Shown here in pieces: positions 55,054 through 63,938 of a stretch of DNA of 64,000 nucleotides. This stretch comes from Gracilibacillus oryzae (lineage in GTDB: Bacteria > Bacillota > Bacilli > Bacillales > Amphibacillaceae), in assembly GCF_009498735.1 (NCBI RefSeq), contig NZ_ML762424.1:92619-156618 (forward strand), in the 5' to 3' direction. A model generated the notes under the pieces. It ran no database searches. It worked only from the letters and a program-made list of their open reading frames with translations, and was not told the DNA's origin. The translations under genes were made by a program, and so were the position numbers. Each line of letters opens with the position of its first letter. Positions within the stretch are counted from its first letter, which is position 1.

Positions 55054-56112
55054 TTAATATTGCAATGCCTTTTCTAAAACTTCTAAGTTTTTTTCCATTA
55101 ACGTGAAATATGTTTCATCATTTTCAATGTTTTCTTCTGTTAATGTAGCTAAATTGTGTAGTTGTAAAGGTTCCACTTGAGCTTCTTCTTGGATAACCTT
55201 CGCTACTTTCGGTTCTACATTTTGTTCAAACAAAAGATACTTTATTCCGCTTTCTTCCACCTGGTTTAATATTTCTTCGATTTTCTTTTGTGATGGTTCA
55301 TCAGAAGAAGATATACCAGAAATAGCTATTTGTTCCATACCGTAGCTCTGCTCCCAGTACCCGTAAGCTGCATGTGTTACTAAGATCTCTTTGTTTGGAG
55401 CTTGCTCAATTGTTTCATGAAAAGACTCATCTAATGCTATTAATCTTTCTTCAAGGTTATGAAAGTTTTCTTCAAAATAATCAGCTTGTTCTGGTTTTAA
55501 TTCAACAAGTGCTTTTTTAATGTTTTCAGCCAAGTCAATTGCTTTGATTGGATCTAGCCATATATGCGGATCTTTGCCACCATGGTCGTGATCATGGCCT
55601 TCTTCTTCATGGGCATGCTCTTCATGACTGTGCTCTTCTTCATCATGAGCATGTTCTCCATGACTGTGCTCTTCTCCATGTTCATGACTATGCGTGTGTT
55701 CCACAAGGTTTATGCCTTCTGCTGCTTCTATGATTTTCACATCTTCATCTTGCAGTGCATCTTCGATTGAGCTGGCATATGATTCCATTTCTGCTCCATT
55801 ATAAACAAATAAGTCCCCTTCTGCTATTTCGACCATCAGCTTGGAGGTTGGTTCAAATGTATGGGCATCCGTGCCTGGAGGCAGGATACTAGTTGCATTC
55901 ACATACTCTCCTCCAATTTCTTTTGTAAAAAATTGTAATGGATACAATGTTGTATAGATATCTATTACCTCGCTGTTTGTTTTTTGTGCGTCTGTTCCTG
56001 CAGTTGTATCTTGATTGCCAGTGCTGTCAGCCTCTGACTGCTCTTCTTGTCCACAAGCTGCAAGCAAAATAATAAAGAAAAATGATAAAACTAGTAAGCT
56101 TGTTTTTTTCAT
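55054..56112 (-). CDS. znuA: Zinc ABC transporter binding lipoprotein (ZnuA/AdcA-like)
   Basis: The 352-residue lipoprotein has lipobox LAAC (Cys20) and a cluster-9 metal-binding fold: TLYPLQFFTKEIGGEY, PGTDAHTFEPTSK, DPHIWLDPIKA and VTHAAYGYWEQSYG, which hold the three His ligands and an acidic one. A long His/Asp/Glu-rich loop at about 130-172 (with more than a dozen His) is typical of zinc binding proteins. The permease and ATPase genes are not next to it and must lie elsewhere. Two Zur boxes upstream predict induction in zinc shortage. The start is ATG 56112 after AGGGGG. Confidence 0.9.
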   Translation of the reverse strand: MKKTSLLVLSFFFIILLAACGQEEQSEADSTGNQDTTAGTDAQKTNSEVIDIYTTLYPLQFFTKEIGGEYVNATSILPPGTDAHTFEPTSKLMVEIAEGDLFVYNGAEMESYASSIEDALQDEDVKIIEAAEGINLVEHTHSHEHGEEHSHGEHAHDEEEHSHEEHAHEEEGHDHDHGGKDPHIWLDPIKAIDLAENIKKALVELKPEQADYFEENFHNLEERLIALDESFHETIEQAPNKEILVTHAAYGYWEQSYGMEQIAISGISSSDEPSQKKIEEILNQVEESGIKYLLFEQNVEPKVAKVIQEEAQVEPLQLHNLATLTEENIENDETYFTLMEKNLEVLEKALQY

Positions 56113-56176
56113 ATTTCCAGTCCCCCTTTTAGGTTTTATATACATTATAGAAACCAAAATTTCCGCTTAATCAATT

Positions 56177-56197
56177 AAAACGAAATAAGTACGATTT
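56177..56197. promoter_or_regulatory. Zur box (znuA side)
   Basis: The 21 bases fit the Bacillus Zur consensus (AAATCGTAAT, any base, ATTACGATTT) at 17 of the 20 defined positions; the right half reads GTACGATTT. It lies 65 bases before the znuA start and would allow repression when zinc is plentiful. Confidence 0.65.
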
Positions 56198-56231
56198 ATC
56201 AACCTATTATACATAGTAAACCCTATTTTGT

Positions 56232-56252
56232 AAACAGTAATTATTACGATTT
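56232..56252. promoter_or_regulatory. Zur box (lipoprotein side)
   Basis: The 21 bases fit the Zur consensus at 18 of the 20 defined positions; the half-site ATTACGATTT is perfect and the other reads AAACAGTAAT. It lies 85 bases before the YtkA-like lipoprotein start, between the divergent genes. Confidence 0.75.
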
Positions 56253-56336
56253 GATTTTCATAATTTATCCATTGATTTATCTGTTATTTAATAATATAGT
56301 TGCAATGAATAAATAGGATATGTTGGAGGAAATAGC

Positions 56337-57098
56337 ATGAGAAAAACACTAGTAATAGTACTCTTATTTTTATTTGTTACCGCATGCAGCAGCAACTCAT
56401 CGGAAAATAATAAAACGGAAGAAAATACAATGGAAGAACCAAAAAGTCTTGAGGTAAATTTTGATCTTCCTGAATCGGCTGAAACTGGTAAAGCAGTGCC
56501 ATTGAAAGCAACAGTGACATATGGGGAGGAAATGGTTGCAGATGCGGAAGAAATGAGTTTCGAATATTGGAATGTAGAAGATGAAGCGAATAAAACGATG
56601 GTAGAATCAGTTAACAATAATGATGGCACCTACACAGCGGAAGTAACTTTTCAGCAACCTGGTACATATGAAATATATGCACATACGACGGCAAGAGAAC
56701 TGCACACAATTCCAAAAAAATCCATCACTGTAACTGGAGAGCCAACAGAAGAACATTCTCATCCATCACATGAGGATACAGAACACAGCCATCAACATCA
56801 GAATGAAAACTTCCATATGCAGTTTACAACAATAGAAACTGCAAAAGTGAACGAGGAGATTACACTGACTGTTTCTCCTATGTTAGATGAGCAGCCTCTG
56901 GAAAATGCCGAAGTTCGATATGAAATCATCCAGGACGGTGAAAAAGAACACAAATGGCTTGATGCAACAGAGCAAGCAGGAGTCTATACAGCAACACATA
57001 CATTTGCCAAGACTGGTTCAAGCACCGTTGTTATCCATGTAACAAATGACGAGGGCTTACATGAGCATGAAGAACATAGCATTGAAGTGACGGAATAA
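56337..57098 (+). CDS. His-rich lipoprotein with two YtkA-like domains
   Basis: The 253-residue lipoprotein has lipobox VTAC (Cys17), a YtkA-like beta domain at about 37-130 (DGTYTAEVTFQQPGTYEIYA), a linker crowded with His (EEHSHPSHEDTEHSHQHQ, about 139-156), and a second YtkA-like domain at about 162-250 (AGVYTATHTFAKTGSSTVVI). It ends in another His-rich motif. YtkA/FixH-like domains are linked to metal handling at the membrane. The Zur boxes upstream and the divergent znuA gene suggest it binds zinc outside the cell. That role is inferred. Confidence 0.8.
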   Translation: MRKTLVIVLLFLFVTACSSNSSENNKTEENTMEEPKSLEVNFDLPESAETGKAVPLKATVTYGEEMVADAEEMSFEYWNVEDEANKTMVESVNNNDGTYTAEVTFQQPGTYEIYAHTTARELHTIPKKSITVTGEPTEEHSHPSHEDTEHSHQHQNENFHMQFTTIETAKVNEEITLTVSPMLDEQPLENAEVRYEIIQDGEKEHKWLDATEQAGVYTATHTFAKTGSSTVVIHVTNDEGLHEHEEHSIEVTE

Positions 57099-57102
57099 GA
57101 AA

Positions 57103-57128
57103 AAGTGCGCGAAACTTATGCGCACTTT
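57103..57128. terminator. Bidirectional terminator between convergent genes
   Basis: AAGTGCGC and GCGCACTT pair around a 9-base loop, with A and T runs at the outer ends. It serves the lipoprotein gene and the DUF4870 gene. Confidence 0.8.
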
Positions 57129-57132
57129 GCTT

Positions 57133-57456
57133 TTATTTAATAAAATGGATCACTAAAGGCAATTTGTATCTTTCGCCTTGGTATGCCTTTACTGCTCCAA
57201 TAATTGTTAAGATAAGAGCAGCAATACCAACAACAAAAATTAATACAAATCCGATTAACACAAACATAAGGATTGTACTTGCTATTGAATAAATAGTAAA
57301 AGATATTAAAAAGTTAAAGTATTCCTTACCATGAAAATCTACCAACTCTGAGTCATCTCGTTTCATCAACCATATGATTAAAGGTGCGATAATTGGAAAA
57401 AATAGACTCAGTAAATAAATCAACATGGAAAACAGTCTATCATCACTTTCGCGCAT
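57133..57456 (-). CDS. DUF4870 (Tic20-like) membrane protein
   Basis: The 107-residue protein has three helices and the DUF4870 pattern: LSLFFPIIAPLIIWLMKRDDSELVDFHGKEYFNF, read as two parts around the charged HGKE site, and a C-terminal VGIAALILTIIGAVKAYQGERY. Its function is unknown. The start follows GAAGGGAGGGGAG. It is a single gene. Confidence 0.88.
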   Translation of the reverse strand: MRESDDRLFSMLIYLLSLFFPIIAPLIIWLMKRDDSELVDFHGKEYFNFLISFTIYSIASTILMFVLIGFVLIFVVGIAALILTIIGAVKAYQGERYKLPLVIHFIK

Positions 57457-57639
57457 ATTCTCCCCTCCCTTCAGTCTCCTTGCATTTTACCATAATATAT
57501 ATGTCTTCAAAAAATGGTTAATACAGATACGTAAAGAATTAGCGAAAAGTTTCAACAAAGTATATAATTATTATAAATTTTGCAATTCTGATAAGATAAC
57601 TTTACTAAGGTTAATATTAAAATAATTGGGGCGAACGTT

Positions 57640-58944
57640 ATGACACAATTCTACGATCTGATAGGTATTGGAATCGGACCATACAATCTTGGTCTTGCCG
57701 CACTAACGGAGGAACAGGGAAATTTAGACACGATATTTTTTGATCAAGAGGGCGAATTTGCCTGGCATCCGGGTATGCTGATAAGCGGAACAGACCTTCA
57801 AGTTTCTTTTCTCGCTGATTTAGTAACATTTGCAAACCCTAAAAGTAAATATACGTTTTTAAATTACTTACATGCACATAATCGTTTATATAAATTCTTT
57901 TTCTTTCATAAATTTGAAATGCCGCGAGCAGAGTATGCTGCCTATCTGAAATGGGCAGCAGATCAATTGCCAAGCTGTCATTTTCAATCAGAAGTAATGG
58001 ATGTGATCGACCACCATGATCACTATGAAGTTGTTGTCAACCATTGGGGATTAAATGAGCAGAAATCTTATTTTACAAAACATATCGCAATGGGTACAGG
58101 CCAAACGCCGATTATGCCAGTTGATACTGGTAATAACGTGGAAATTGAAGATGTTTTTCACTCAAGCCAGTACATTTATCATAAAACACACACACTGAAA
58201 GCGAACAACATAACGGTAGTTGGATCTGGACAAAGTGCTTCAGAGATTTTCTATGATTTATTAAAATTACAGGAACATTATACTTTTCATTTAACTTGGT
58301 ACACACGCTCACCCGGGTTCCTGCAATTGGATAACTCCAAATTAGGACAGGAAGTATTTTCACCAGACTATGTTGATTATTTTCATCAGTTAGATTTCCA
58401 GTCAAGAGTTGGTTCGCTTGATCATCTTGGTCAGCTTCGCAAAGGAATAGACGGGGAAACATTGCATAGTATTCATGAATTGTTATATCACCGTTCTGTA
58501 AATAATGAGCAATTGCCTGTTACGATACAGCCATTAACGGAAATTAATGCTGTCAGGAAAGATAAAGATACTTTAACTGTCAGTGCTCAACAATGGCAGA
58601 AAGAAGATTCTTTCACGTTCACAACGGATAAGCTGATTATGGCAACAGGTTATAAACCAAATATACCAGAATGGTTTTATAAGCGTTTTGAGAAAAAAAT
58701 AGTATGGGAAGATGAAAAAAGATTTCAAGTTGATAAAAATTTTAAACTTGTCTTTGCTGAAACTAATCGCTCCCATCATTTCTACACACTGACAAATTTA
58801 GATCATTCTCACGGTACCGGTTCAACTAATTTAGGGTTGGCTGTGGATCGCAATATTCGCATCATTAATGAAATTGCAGGTGAAGAAGTGTATAAGCAGC
58901 AAAAGGAGACAATTTTCTCTCAGTTTATACCGAAGGATAACTAA
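57640..58944 (+). CDS. Lysine/ornithine N-monooxygenase (IucD/SidA family)
   Basis: The 434-residue flavoenzyme has an FAD-binding loop GIGIGPYNLGLAAL, the family motif DLQVSFLADLVTFANPKSKYTF split over residues 52-73, an NADPH loop VVGSGQSASEIF and the ATGYKPNIP end motif. It adds a hydroxyl to the side-chain amine of lysine, ornithine or a diamine, the first step of hydroxamate siderophore synthesis. No siderophore synthetase or transporter lies within the window, so it is an orphan here. It has its own terminator. No clear Fur box was found upstream. Confidence 0.9.
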   Translation: MTQFYDLIGIGIGPYNLGLAALTEEQGNLDTIFFDQEGEFAWHPGMLISGTDLQVSFLADLVTFANPKSKYTFLNYLHAHNRLYKFFFFHKFEMPRAEYAAYLKWAADQLPSCHFQSEVMDVIDHHDHYEVVVNHWGLNEQKSYFTKHIAMGTGQTPIMPVDTGNNVEIEDVFHSSQYIYHKTHTLKANNITVVGSGQSASEIFYDLLKLQEHYTFHLTWYTRSPGFLQLDNSKLGQEVFSPDYVDYFHQLDFQSRVGSLDHLGQLRKGIDGETLHSIHELLYHRSVNNEQLPVTIQPLTEINAVRKDKDTLTVSAQQWQKEDSFTFTTDKLIMATGYKPNIPEWFYKRFEKKIVWEDEKRFQVDKNFKLVFAETNRSHHFYTLTNLDHSHGTGSTNLGLAVDRNIRIINEIAGEEVYKQQKETIFSQFIPKDN

Positions 58945-58948
58945 AGAG

Positions 58949-58979
58949 AACTGCAAGCATTTCGAGAGTGCTTGCAGTT
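58949..58979. terminator. Terminator between the N-hydroxylase and queE genes
   Basis: AACTGCAAGCA and TGCTTGCAGTT pair perfectly around a 9-base loop and lead into TTTAAAA. It can serve both convergent genes. Confidence 0.88.
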
Positions 58980-58989
58980 TTAAAATTAT

Positions 58990-59709
58990 CTAAACTCCTC
59001 GTTTATTTCCCCATACAAGTGCATGAACCTGAGGCAGAACGCGTACATGGTTTAATGCTTCTGATGCCATTACTTTCTCTATTAACCATTGATATCTCTT
59101 CAACAATGTTAAGGCTAATTGATCAGGTTGGTCCTCTTGTAAATCTTCATTCCCTACTTGGATAAAGAATGGAGTGTCAGGATAGCGTTGATGGACCTTT
59201 TCTGCATATTTCATATCCTTTTCATCAAATACAACAACTTTTAAACTAATGTGATTCTTTTGTAAACGCGCAATAATACTGTCCAGCATATCCCAGTTTG
59301 TATTCATTTGAGAGCTTGGTGGCTTAGGGGATATTGTAAGATCATCAATCTTCACAAACCAGTCCTGCCAGCGGCTCCCCTGCGTTTCCAAGGCGACTTC
59401 CATATCTTGAGAATGCAAAAGATCAATCAATTCTCCAATTGATGCTAATAATGCAGGATTCCCTCCAGATATTGTTACATGATCAAAATTCTCTCCACCG
59501 ATAGTTTTCAGTTCAGTTAATACCGCTTCACTTTCCATCATGCGAATTTCCTCTTTTGCACTTCCATCCCATGTAAAGGCTGAATCACACCATGCACAGC
59601 TATAATCACAACCAGCCGTCCGTACAAACATTGTTTTTCTGCCCAAAACCATTCCTTCACCTTGAATTGTAGGGCCAAAAATCTCCAAGACAGGAATTTT
59701 CCTATTCAC
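58990..59709 (-). CDS. queE: 7-carboxy-7-deazaguanine synthase QueE
   Basis: The 239-residue radical-SAM enzyme has the cluster motif GCDYSCAWCDS (CxxxCxxC) after FGPTIQGEGMV, and SGGNPALL for SAM. It converts carboxy-tetrahydropterin to CDG in queuosine synthesis. Its gene overlaps queD by 8 bases and is the last of the unit. The queF step is not encoded in this window. Confidence 0.93.
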   Translation of the reverse strand: MNRKIPVLEIFGPTIQGEGMVLGRKTMFVRTAGCDYSCAWCDSAFTWDGSAKEEIRMMESEAVLTELKTIGGENFDHVTISGGNPALLASIGELIDLLHSQDMEVALETQGSRWQDWFVKIDDLTISPKPPSSQMNTNWDMLDSIIARLQKNHISLKVVVFDEKDMKYAEKVHQRYPDTPFFIQVGNEDLQEDQPDQLALTLLKRYQWLIEKVMASEALNHVRVLPQVHALVWGNKRGV

Positions 59710-60169
59710 TTATCATCCACTCCCGCCTTGCCTCTGCATAGCTTGTCGGTGTCTCATATAATGTAACAAACTCGACACGGCATTTATTCGGAGCTAGTTG
59801 TAATGCAGTTTCCATCTTTTCAAAAATCCATACAACCATATTCTCAGCTGTTGTATTCATTTTTGGTAATGTTTCATTTAGATAACGATGGTCAAGGAAG
59901 ACTTCTATCTGTTCCTTCCATAGTTTCTTTATGTCACCAAAGTCAATTACAATCCCAATTTCATTAACATAGCCGCTGATCCCAAAGATTACTTTATATG
60001 TATGTCCATGCAGATTTTTACACTTGCCATCATAGCAATGCAGGTGGTGAGCCGCATCAAAGGTAAATTCCTTGCTGACTAAGGCACGTTTTTTGTGATA
60101 TTTCAACTCGTTTTTTTTGATATCCTGATCGATTTTCTGTAATTTGTCTACAATATGAAAACCGTACAT
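59702..60169 (-). CDS. queD: 6-carboxy-5,6,7,8-tetrahydropterin synthase QueD
   Basis: The 155-residue protein has the zinc and catalytic residues of the family: FDAAHHLHCYDGKCKNLHGH (His, Cys) and a C-terminal Glu in VTLYETPTSYAEA. It turns 7,8-dihydroneopterin triphosphate into carboxy-tetrahydropterin. About 30 extra residues lie at the N-terminus before the usual start region, within the norm for Bacillus forms. The gene lies 12 bases after queC. Confidence 0.93.
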   Translation of the reverse strand: MYGFHIVDKLQKIDQDIKKNELKYHKKRALVSKEFTFDAAHHLHCYDGKCKNLHGHTYKVIFGISGYVNEIGIVIDFGDIKKLWKEQIEVFLDHRYLNETLPKMNTTAENMVVWIFEKMETALQLAPNKCRVEFVTLYETPTSYAEARREWMISE

Positions 60170-60181
60170 TCATACATCCCC

Positions 60182-60835
60182 CTATCTTGTCCCCATATAT
60201 TTCTCTAACCCTTTTTGTCTCAGCACACATGCCGGACATTCGCCGCATCCACTTCCACGCAGACCATTATAGCAGGTTAACGTTTTTTCCTTTACATATT
60301 CGAAAACACCAAGATTATCAGCTAACTCCCATGTCTGTGCTTTGTCTAACCACATTAATGGAGTGTGAATAACAAAGTCATCATCCATAGATAAATTTAA
60401 GGTAACATTAAGCGATTTGATAAAAATATCCCGGCAGTCCGGATAACCGCTGAAATCAGTCTCACATACTCCTGTAATAATATGTTTGGCATCAATTTGT
60501 TTTGCCAGAATAGCTGCAAATGACAAGAATAATAGATTACGACCCGGGACAAAAGTTGATGGAAGCTCATCATCTTCACCATGTTCCACATCAATTTCCT
60601 GTCTTGTCAGTGCATTGGGAGCTAACTGGTTTAATAGAGACATATCGAGAATATGATGCTTTAACCCTTGCTGTTTGGCAATTTCCTTTGCAACATCTAT
60701 TTCTTGATGATGACGTTGATTATAATCAAAAGTTACTAACTCAACATGATCAAATCTGTCTAATGCCCAGAATAAACAAGTAGTACTATCCTGTCCCCCG
60801 CTGAATACCACAACTGCCCGATTATTTTTCTTCAT
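60182..60835 (-). CDS. queC: 7-cyano-7-deazaguanine synthase QueC
   Basis: The 217-residue enzyme has the PP-loop [17 protein letters not shown] for ATP and a C-terminal zinc knuckle with [11 protein letters not shown]. It converts CDG to preQ0. The start is ATG 60835 with AAAGGGG ahead. It is first in queCDE and directly follows the preQ1 riboswitch. Confidence 0.94.
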   Translation of the reverse strand: MKKNNRAVVVFSGGQDSTTCLFWALDRFDHVELVTFDYNQRHHQEIDVAKEIAKQQGLKHHILDMSLLNQLAPNALTRQEIDVEHGEDDELPSTFVPGRNLLFLSFAAILAKQIDAKHIITGVCETDFSGYPDCRDIFIKSLNVTLNLSMDDDFVIHTPLMWLDKAQTWELADNLGVFEYVKEKTLTCYNGLRGSGCGECPACVLRQKGLEKYMGTR

Positions 60836-60882
60836 AAAAAAATCCCCTTTCATATTGAAAAGAGGTTGGATTACACCCGATC

Positions 60883-60919
60883 AAAAAAAAAAAATCATAC
60901 CTAAGGTAGAGGTACGATT
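60883..60919 (-). terminator. preQ1 riboswitch terminator
   Basis: On the minus strand AATCGTACC and GGTATGATT form a stem that runs into about 12 T residues. CTAAGG at the aptamer's 3' end can instead pair with CCTTAG in the loop, giving an antiterminator. Confidence 0.85.
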
Positions 60920-60921
60920 AT

Positions 60922-60957
60922 CCTTAGTTTTTTATAGAGGGTGCAGCTAGAACCTCT
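60922..60957 (-). ncRNA. preQ1-I riboswitch
   Basis: The minus strand reads AGAGGTTCTAGCTGCACCCT then CTATAAAAAACTAAGG, the H-type pseudoknot of class I preQ1 aptamers. Ligand binding would favour the terminator downstream and stop queCDE expression. Confidence 0.95.
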
Positions 60958-61059
60958 CCTGCAAGATTTGCAGACTTTTATTTAATTTCATACAAGTAAT
61001 ATTATAGCACAACAAGGCTGATTCAGAAACCCGATATCAGTCCAGTAATAAGGTATTAT

Positions 61060-61485
61060 CTATTTCGCTGCATCTGCTGATACTTGCCATGATATGCCGA
61101 ATTTATCTGTAACACTCCCATATGCCGGGCTCCAAAACGTTTCCTGGATTGGCATACTAACGTTACCGCCATCACTTAACTGGTCAAATATCTGTTTGGT
61201 CTGTTCCACATCATCCAGAATCAAGGCAATCGATGTTTGCATTCCGAGCTGTAATGGCTGTCCAGGAAAAGTATCTGATAACATCAAATCAACTTCTCCA
61301 ATTTTTAGATGAGCGTTCAAAACACGATTTTCCGCATCTTCGGGAATGGGCATGTCAGGATTAGGCGGCATTTGACCAAATGTTTGAATATTCAGAACTT
61401 TTGCATTCAGGACTTTTTCATAGAAATGGATGGCTTCTTGAGCATTACCGTCCATTGCTAAATATGGATACATATTTGTAATCAT
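61060..61485 (-). CDS. VOC-family protein (PhnB/YjdN-like)
   Basis: The 141-residue protein has the PhnB-type glyoxalase fold: YPYLAMDGNAQEAIHFYEKVL at the start (read as two parts), EDVDLML-like strand in HLKIGEVDLMLSD, and WSPAYGSVTDKFGISWQV at the end. Most members lack a known reaction. The start is ATG 61485 with GGAAGGGAG 10 bases ahead. It is a single gene. Confidence 0.85.
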   Translation of the reverse strand: MITNMYPYLAMDGNAQEAIHFYEKVLNAKVLNIQTFGQMPPNPDMPIPEDAENRVLNAHLKIGEVDLMLSDTFPGQPLQLGMQTSIALILDDVEQTKQIFDQLSDGGNVSMPIQETFWSPAYGSVTDKFGISWQVSADAAK

Positions 61486-61594
61486 TTTGTTCAGGCTCCC
61501 TTCCAATATCTTTAATAATTCTATTTTACACGAATAGGGAGAAAATAAAATTAATTATTATAAATTTTTTTGACCGTCTGAAATCTCCCCGCTG

Positions 61595-62284
61595 TCAAAC
61601 TCGTACTTTATTAAATTTGTTCCCATAATAAACGGAGAAGCCAATAATTACTGGTGTTAACAAAATGGTGGGTGTAAACCAAAGAATTACGCTGACAGAG
61701 TCAATATTCAACAACCTTGGTGCACCGAACACAAGAAAAGCTGTTATTGTTGAAATAGAACAACTGAGCATCCCGATTAAATGCTCAATATACCAATGGC
61801 CCTTTATTGCCGGCTTTCGCAGCCAGTAAATTAGTTGACTTCCTGATAGAAACAGACCAACAAGCGGAAAATAAGAAAGTAACGACATGTTGATTATAAA
61901 ACCATAGACACTTATGCCAATAGAACTAAGGAATAGCAGAACTGGAAACCCTAATACATCTAGCCGAACATTCCTTGTTGTTCTCCTCTTATAGCGTAAC
62001 ACTCTTAAGCCATACCATACCGTTGCTGAACTCAAAACCGCAATATAAACTAAAAACCAGGAAAAAGAAATAACTCCTGTATCACTACTTTTATCAATGA
62101 AAATTCGAAAAAATCCCATATAAAACGCGGAGATCGCTACAATTGCCATGGAATAAACATAAAGCCAGCCAATCCTCTTATGCAGAGGGCCGCCTTTTTT
62201 AACAATGACCGTTATCCAGAAAATAACCAATGCTGTAAAACCTGCAATAATGTGTGCAATACGAAAGAAATCAAACAGGACCAT
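61595..62284 (-). CDS. Multi-helix membrane protein, DUF2306-like
   Basis: The 229-residue protein has about seven helices. HIIAGFTALVIFWITVIVKK and PLHKRIGWLYVYSM near the start resemble the DUF2306-type heme-oxidase-like membrane proteins. A function is not known. The gene overlaps the epimerase gene by 14 bases and is the last in a TetR-controlled unit. Confidence 0.65.
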   Translation of the reverse strand: MVLFDFFRIAHIIAGFTALVIFWITVIVKKGGPLHKRIGWLYVYSMAIVAISAFYMGFFRIFIDKSSDTGVISFSWFLVYIAVLSSATVWYGLRVLRYKRRTTRNVRLDVLGFPVLLFLSSIGISVYGFIINMSLLSYFPLVGLFLSGSQLIYWLRKPAIKGHWYIEHLIGMLSCSISTITAFLVFGAPRLLNIDSVSVILWFTPTILLTPVIIGFSVYYGNKFNKVRV

Positions 62285-63233
62285 TTACTGTCTCCTCCTG
62301 TTCTCTAGTTTCCGCTAAACTTCTCAAAGTTTCTTTTAGTCCTTCTTCATAGGATGTTTTCGGTATTGGACCAATCTCCCGTTCATATAATTCTCCATCT
62401 AACACGACAGGCTCTTTGGTCAAATAAAACATTTCCACAACTTCTCTCATATTTTTGTCAAACAAGCCAAGCAGCTGGATCATCAATTTATTCACAATCA
62501 CTGGTTTTCCATTTTGGTTTGTTAGTTTGTCTGTAATCTCAAAAATTTGTTTACCTGAAATCACGTCTGTTGCAGGTATGTTCCAGTTCCGTCCGTATGC
62601 AGTCTCATGAATTGCTAAATTAACCAATGCTTTTGCCCCATCTGGAGTATAAATATATTCACGCAAAATGTTCGGATCTCCTACAAACATCGAACGCTTC
62701 TTTTCCGCTACAGATTGGAGATAATAATTCAGTATCGCATTTCCGGCATGAGGGCCGTAGAAATCCGGAAAATGTGCAATAACATAGGAAACACCAGAAT
62801 CTTTCACCATTTGCTCAAGTTCCAGCCTAATTTGCCCTTTTCTTGTATGAGCTTGCTTAGGCTGGTCTTCCTTTATTTTCTTTCCACTATTTTTTCCATA
62901 TCCATATATGTTATCAACGATGGCAAGCCTGGTCTTATGTTTTTTGGCTGCATTCAATGTATGCTGCATTATTTTAGGCAGTTTTTCTGCCCATTCTGCA
63001 TATGGCACATTGACACTGTGAATGATAAGATCCGTACCTTCCGCTGCCTTGATGACTTCCATTCCATTCAGCATATCGCCAGCAACAATATTCACTAAAC
63101 TGTTGTTTCCGTATAATTGATACAGCTTTGCTTTCGTTCTGGCAAAAGCAACTACTTCCATTTCTCTGCTTGTTAATTCATTGACAATTGCACTACCCAT
63201 CCCGCCACTTGCTCCTAATACTAATACTTTCAT
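62271..63233 (-). CDS. NAD(P)-dependent epimerase/dehydratase family protein
   Basis: The 320-residue protein has an N-terminal Rossmann loop VLGASGGMGSAIV, an NmrA/extended-SDR-type core, and a YGPHAGNAILNYYL stretch near the middle. The usual YxxxK site is not clearly visible, so it may be an atypical SDR. Its substrate is unknown. It is read between the TetR gene and the membrane protein gene; an operator-like site lies in the 49-base gap upstream. Confidence 0.82.
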   Translation of the reverse strand: MKVLVLGASGGMGSAIVNELTSREMEVVAFARTKAKLYQLYGNNSLVNIVAGDMLNGMEVIKAAEGTDLIIHSVNVPYAEWAEKLPKIMQHTLNAAKKHKTRLAIVDNIYGYGKNSGKKIKEDQPKQAHTRKGQIRLELEQMVKDSGVSYVIAHFPDFYGPHAGNAILNYYLQSVAEKKRSMFVGDPNILREYIYTPDGAKALVNLAIHETAYGRNWNIPATDVISGKQIFEITDKLTNQNGKPVIVNKLMIQLLGLFDKNMREVVEMFYLTKEPVVLDGELYEREIGPIPKTSYEEGLKETLRSLAETREQEETVNGPV

Positions 63234-63251
63234 AAAAATACCCTCCTTTAT

Positions 63252-63267
63252 TTGACCATCGGTTAAT
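63252..63267. promoter_or_regulatory. Putative TetR operator before the epimerase gene
   Basis: TTGACCATCGGTTAAT here and its minus-strand form ATTAACCGATGGTCAA match the site upstream of tetR (ATTAACCACTGTTCAA) at 13 of 16 positions. This suggests binding by the same regulator. Confidence 0.6.
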
Positions 63268-63282
63268 TAATGGGCAAAAAAA

Positions 63283-63864
63283 TTAATCTTTTGTAATTGA
63301 CCGCAAAATTAAATCAACGTGGATATCCGCCATGCTTTTGATATTTTCAAATGATTGATCTGTCCGGCAATATTGGGCAACAAACCCATGTAACATAAGA
63401 AATACTGACCATATAACGGGTACGGGTAACTGATTATTTGTAAACTCTGCAATTTTGGCTGCGAACTTTTGATAACTTTTGATCGGGCTTTCCATATCAT
63501 AACTGTTAATTTCCTTATCTCTGATCAGAAACATTACTTCGTAGTGATTCTTGTAAGTAACACCAAACTGAATATAACCTAACAATAATTCACGTAATTT
63601 TTCTTTGTTACTTAGCTCCAGCTGATCTAATTTATCAATTTCTTTATTTATCATGGCAAAATCCTGATCCACCATTGCTGTAAACAGATCTGCTTTACTC
63701 GTAAAATGATAATAAATTGCACCATGACTGTACCCTAAGCTTTTGGCTATTTTCCTCATGGAAACATTCTGATATCCTTCTTCTACGAACAGTTCATGTG
63801 CCACATCGATAATCATTTGCTGTGTTAGTTCCTTTTCAACTGCTCTTCTTGCTGCCATCTTCAT
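63283..63864 (-). CDS. TetR-family transcriptional regulator
   Basis: The 193-residue protein has an HTH at about 11-58 (IIDVAHELFVEEGYQNVSMRKIAKSLGYSHGAIYYHF as its two halves) and a helical ligand domain. It likely represses its own gene and the epimerase/membrane-protein genes that follow. The ligand is unknown. It starts at ATG 63864 after AAAAGGAG. Confidence 0.9.
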   Translation of the reverse strand: MKMAARRAVEKELTQQMIIDVAHELFVEEGYQNVSMRKIAKSLGYSHGAIYYHFTSKADLFTAMVDQDFAMINKEIDKLDQLELSNKEKLRELLLGYIQFGVTYKNHYEVMFLIRDKEINSYDMESPIKSYQKFAAKIAEFTNNQLPVPVIWSVFLMLHGFVAQYCRTDQSFENIKSMADIHVDLILRSITKD

Positions 63865-63874
63865 TCTCCTTTTT

Positions 63875-63890
63875 ATTAACCACTGTTCAA
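63875..63890. promoter_or_regulatory. Putative TetR operator before the regulator gene
   Basis: ATTAACCACTGTTCAA lies 10 bases before the tetR start and matches the site at 63252-63267 in the opposite orientation, which fits autoregulation. Confidence 0.6.
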
Positions 63891-63938
63891 TTAAATCATA
63901 AAAGACACTGGAAAAATTGTCAAGATTTTTAAAGAAAA

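Noticed and set aside
55548-55770. Two short plus-strand frames with repeated residues
   Set aside because: They mirror the His-rich loop of znuA; the repeats come from His/Glu codons on the other strand.
57540-57639. Fur box upstream of the N-hydroxylase gene
   Set aside because: GATAAGATAAC is present but the palindrome needed for a Fur box is not.
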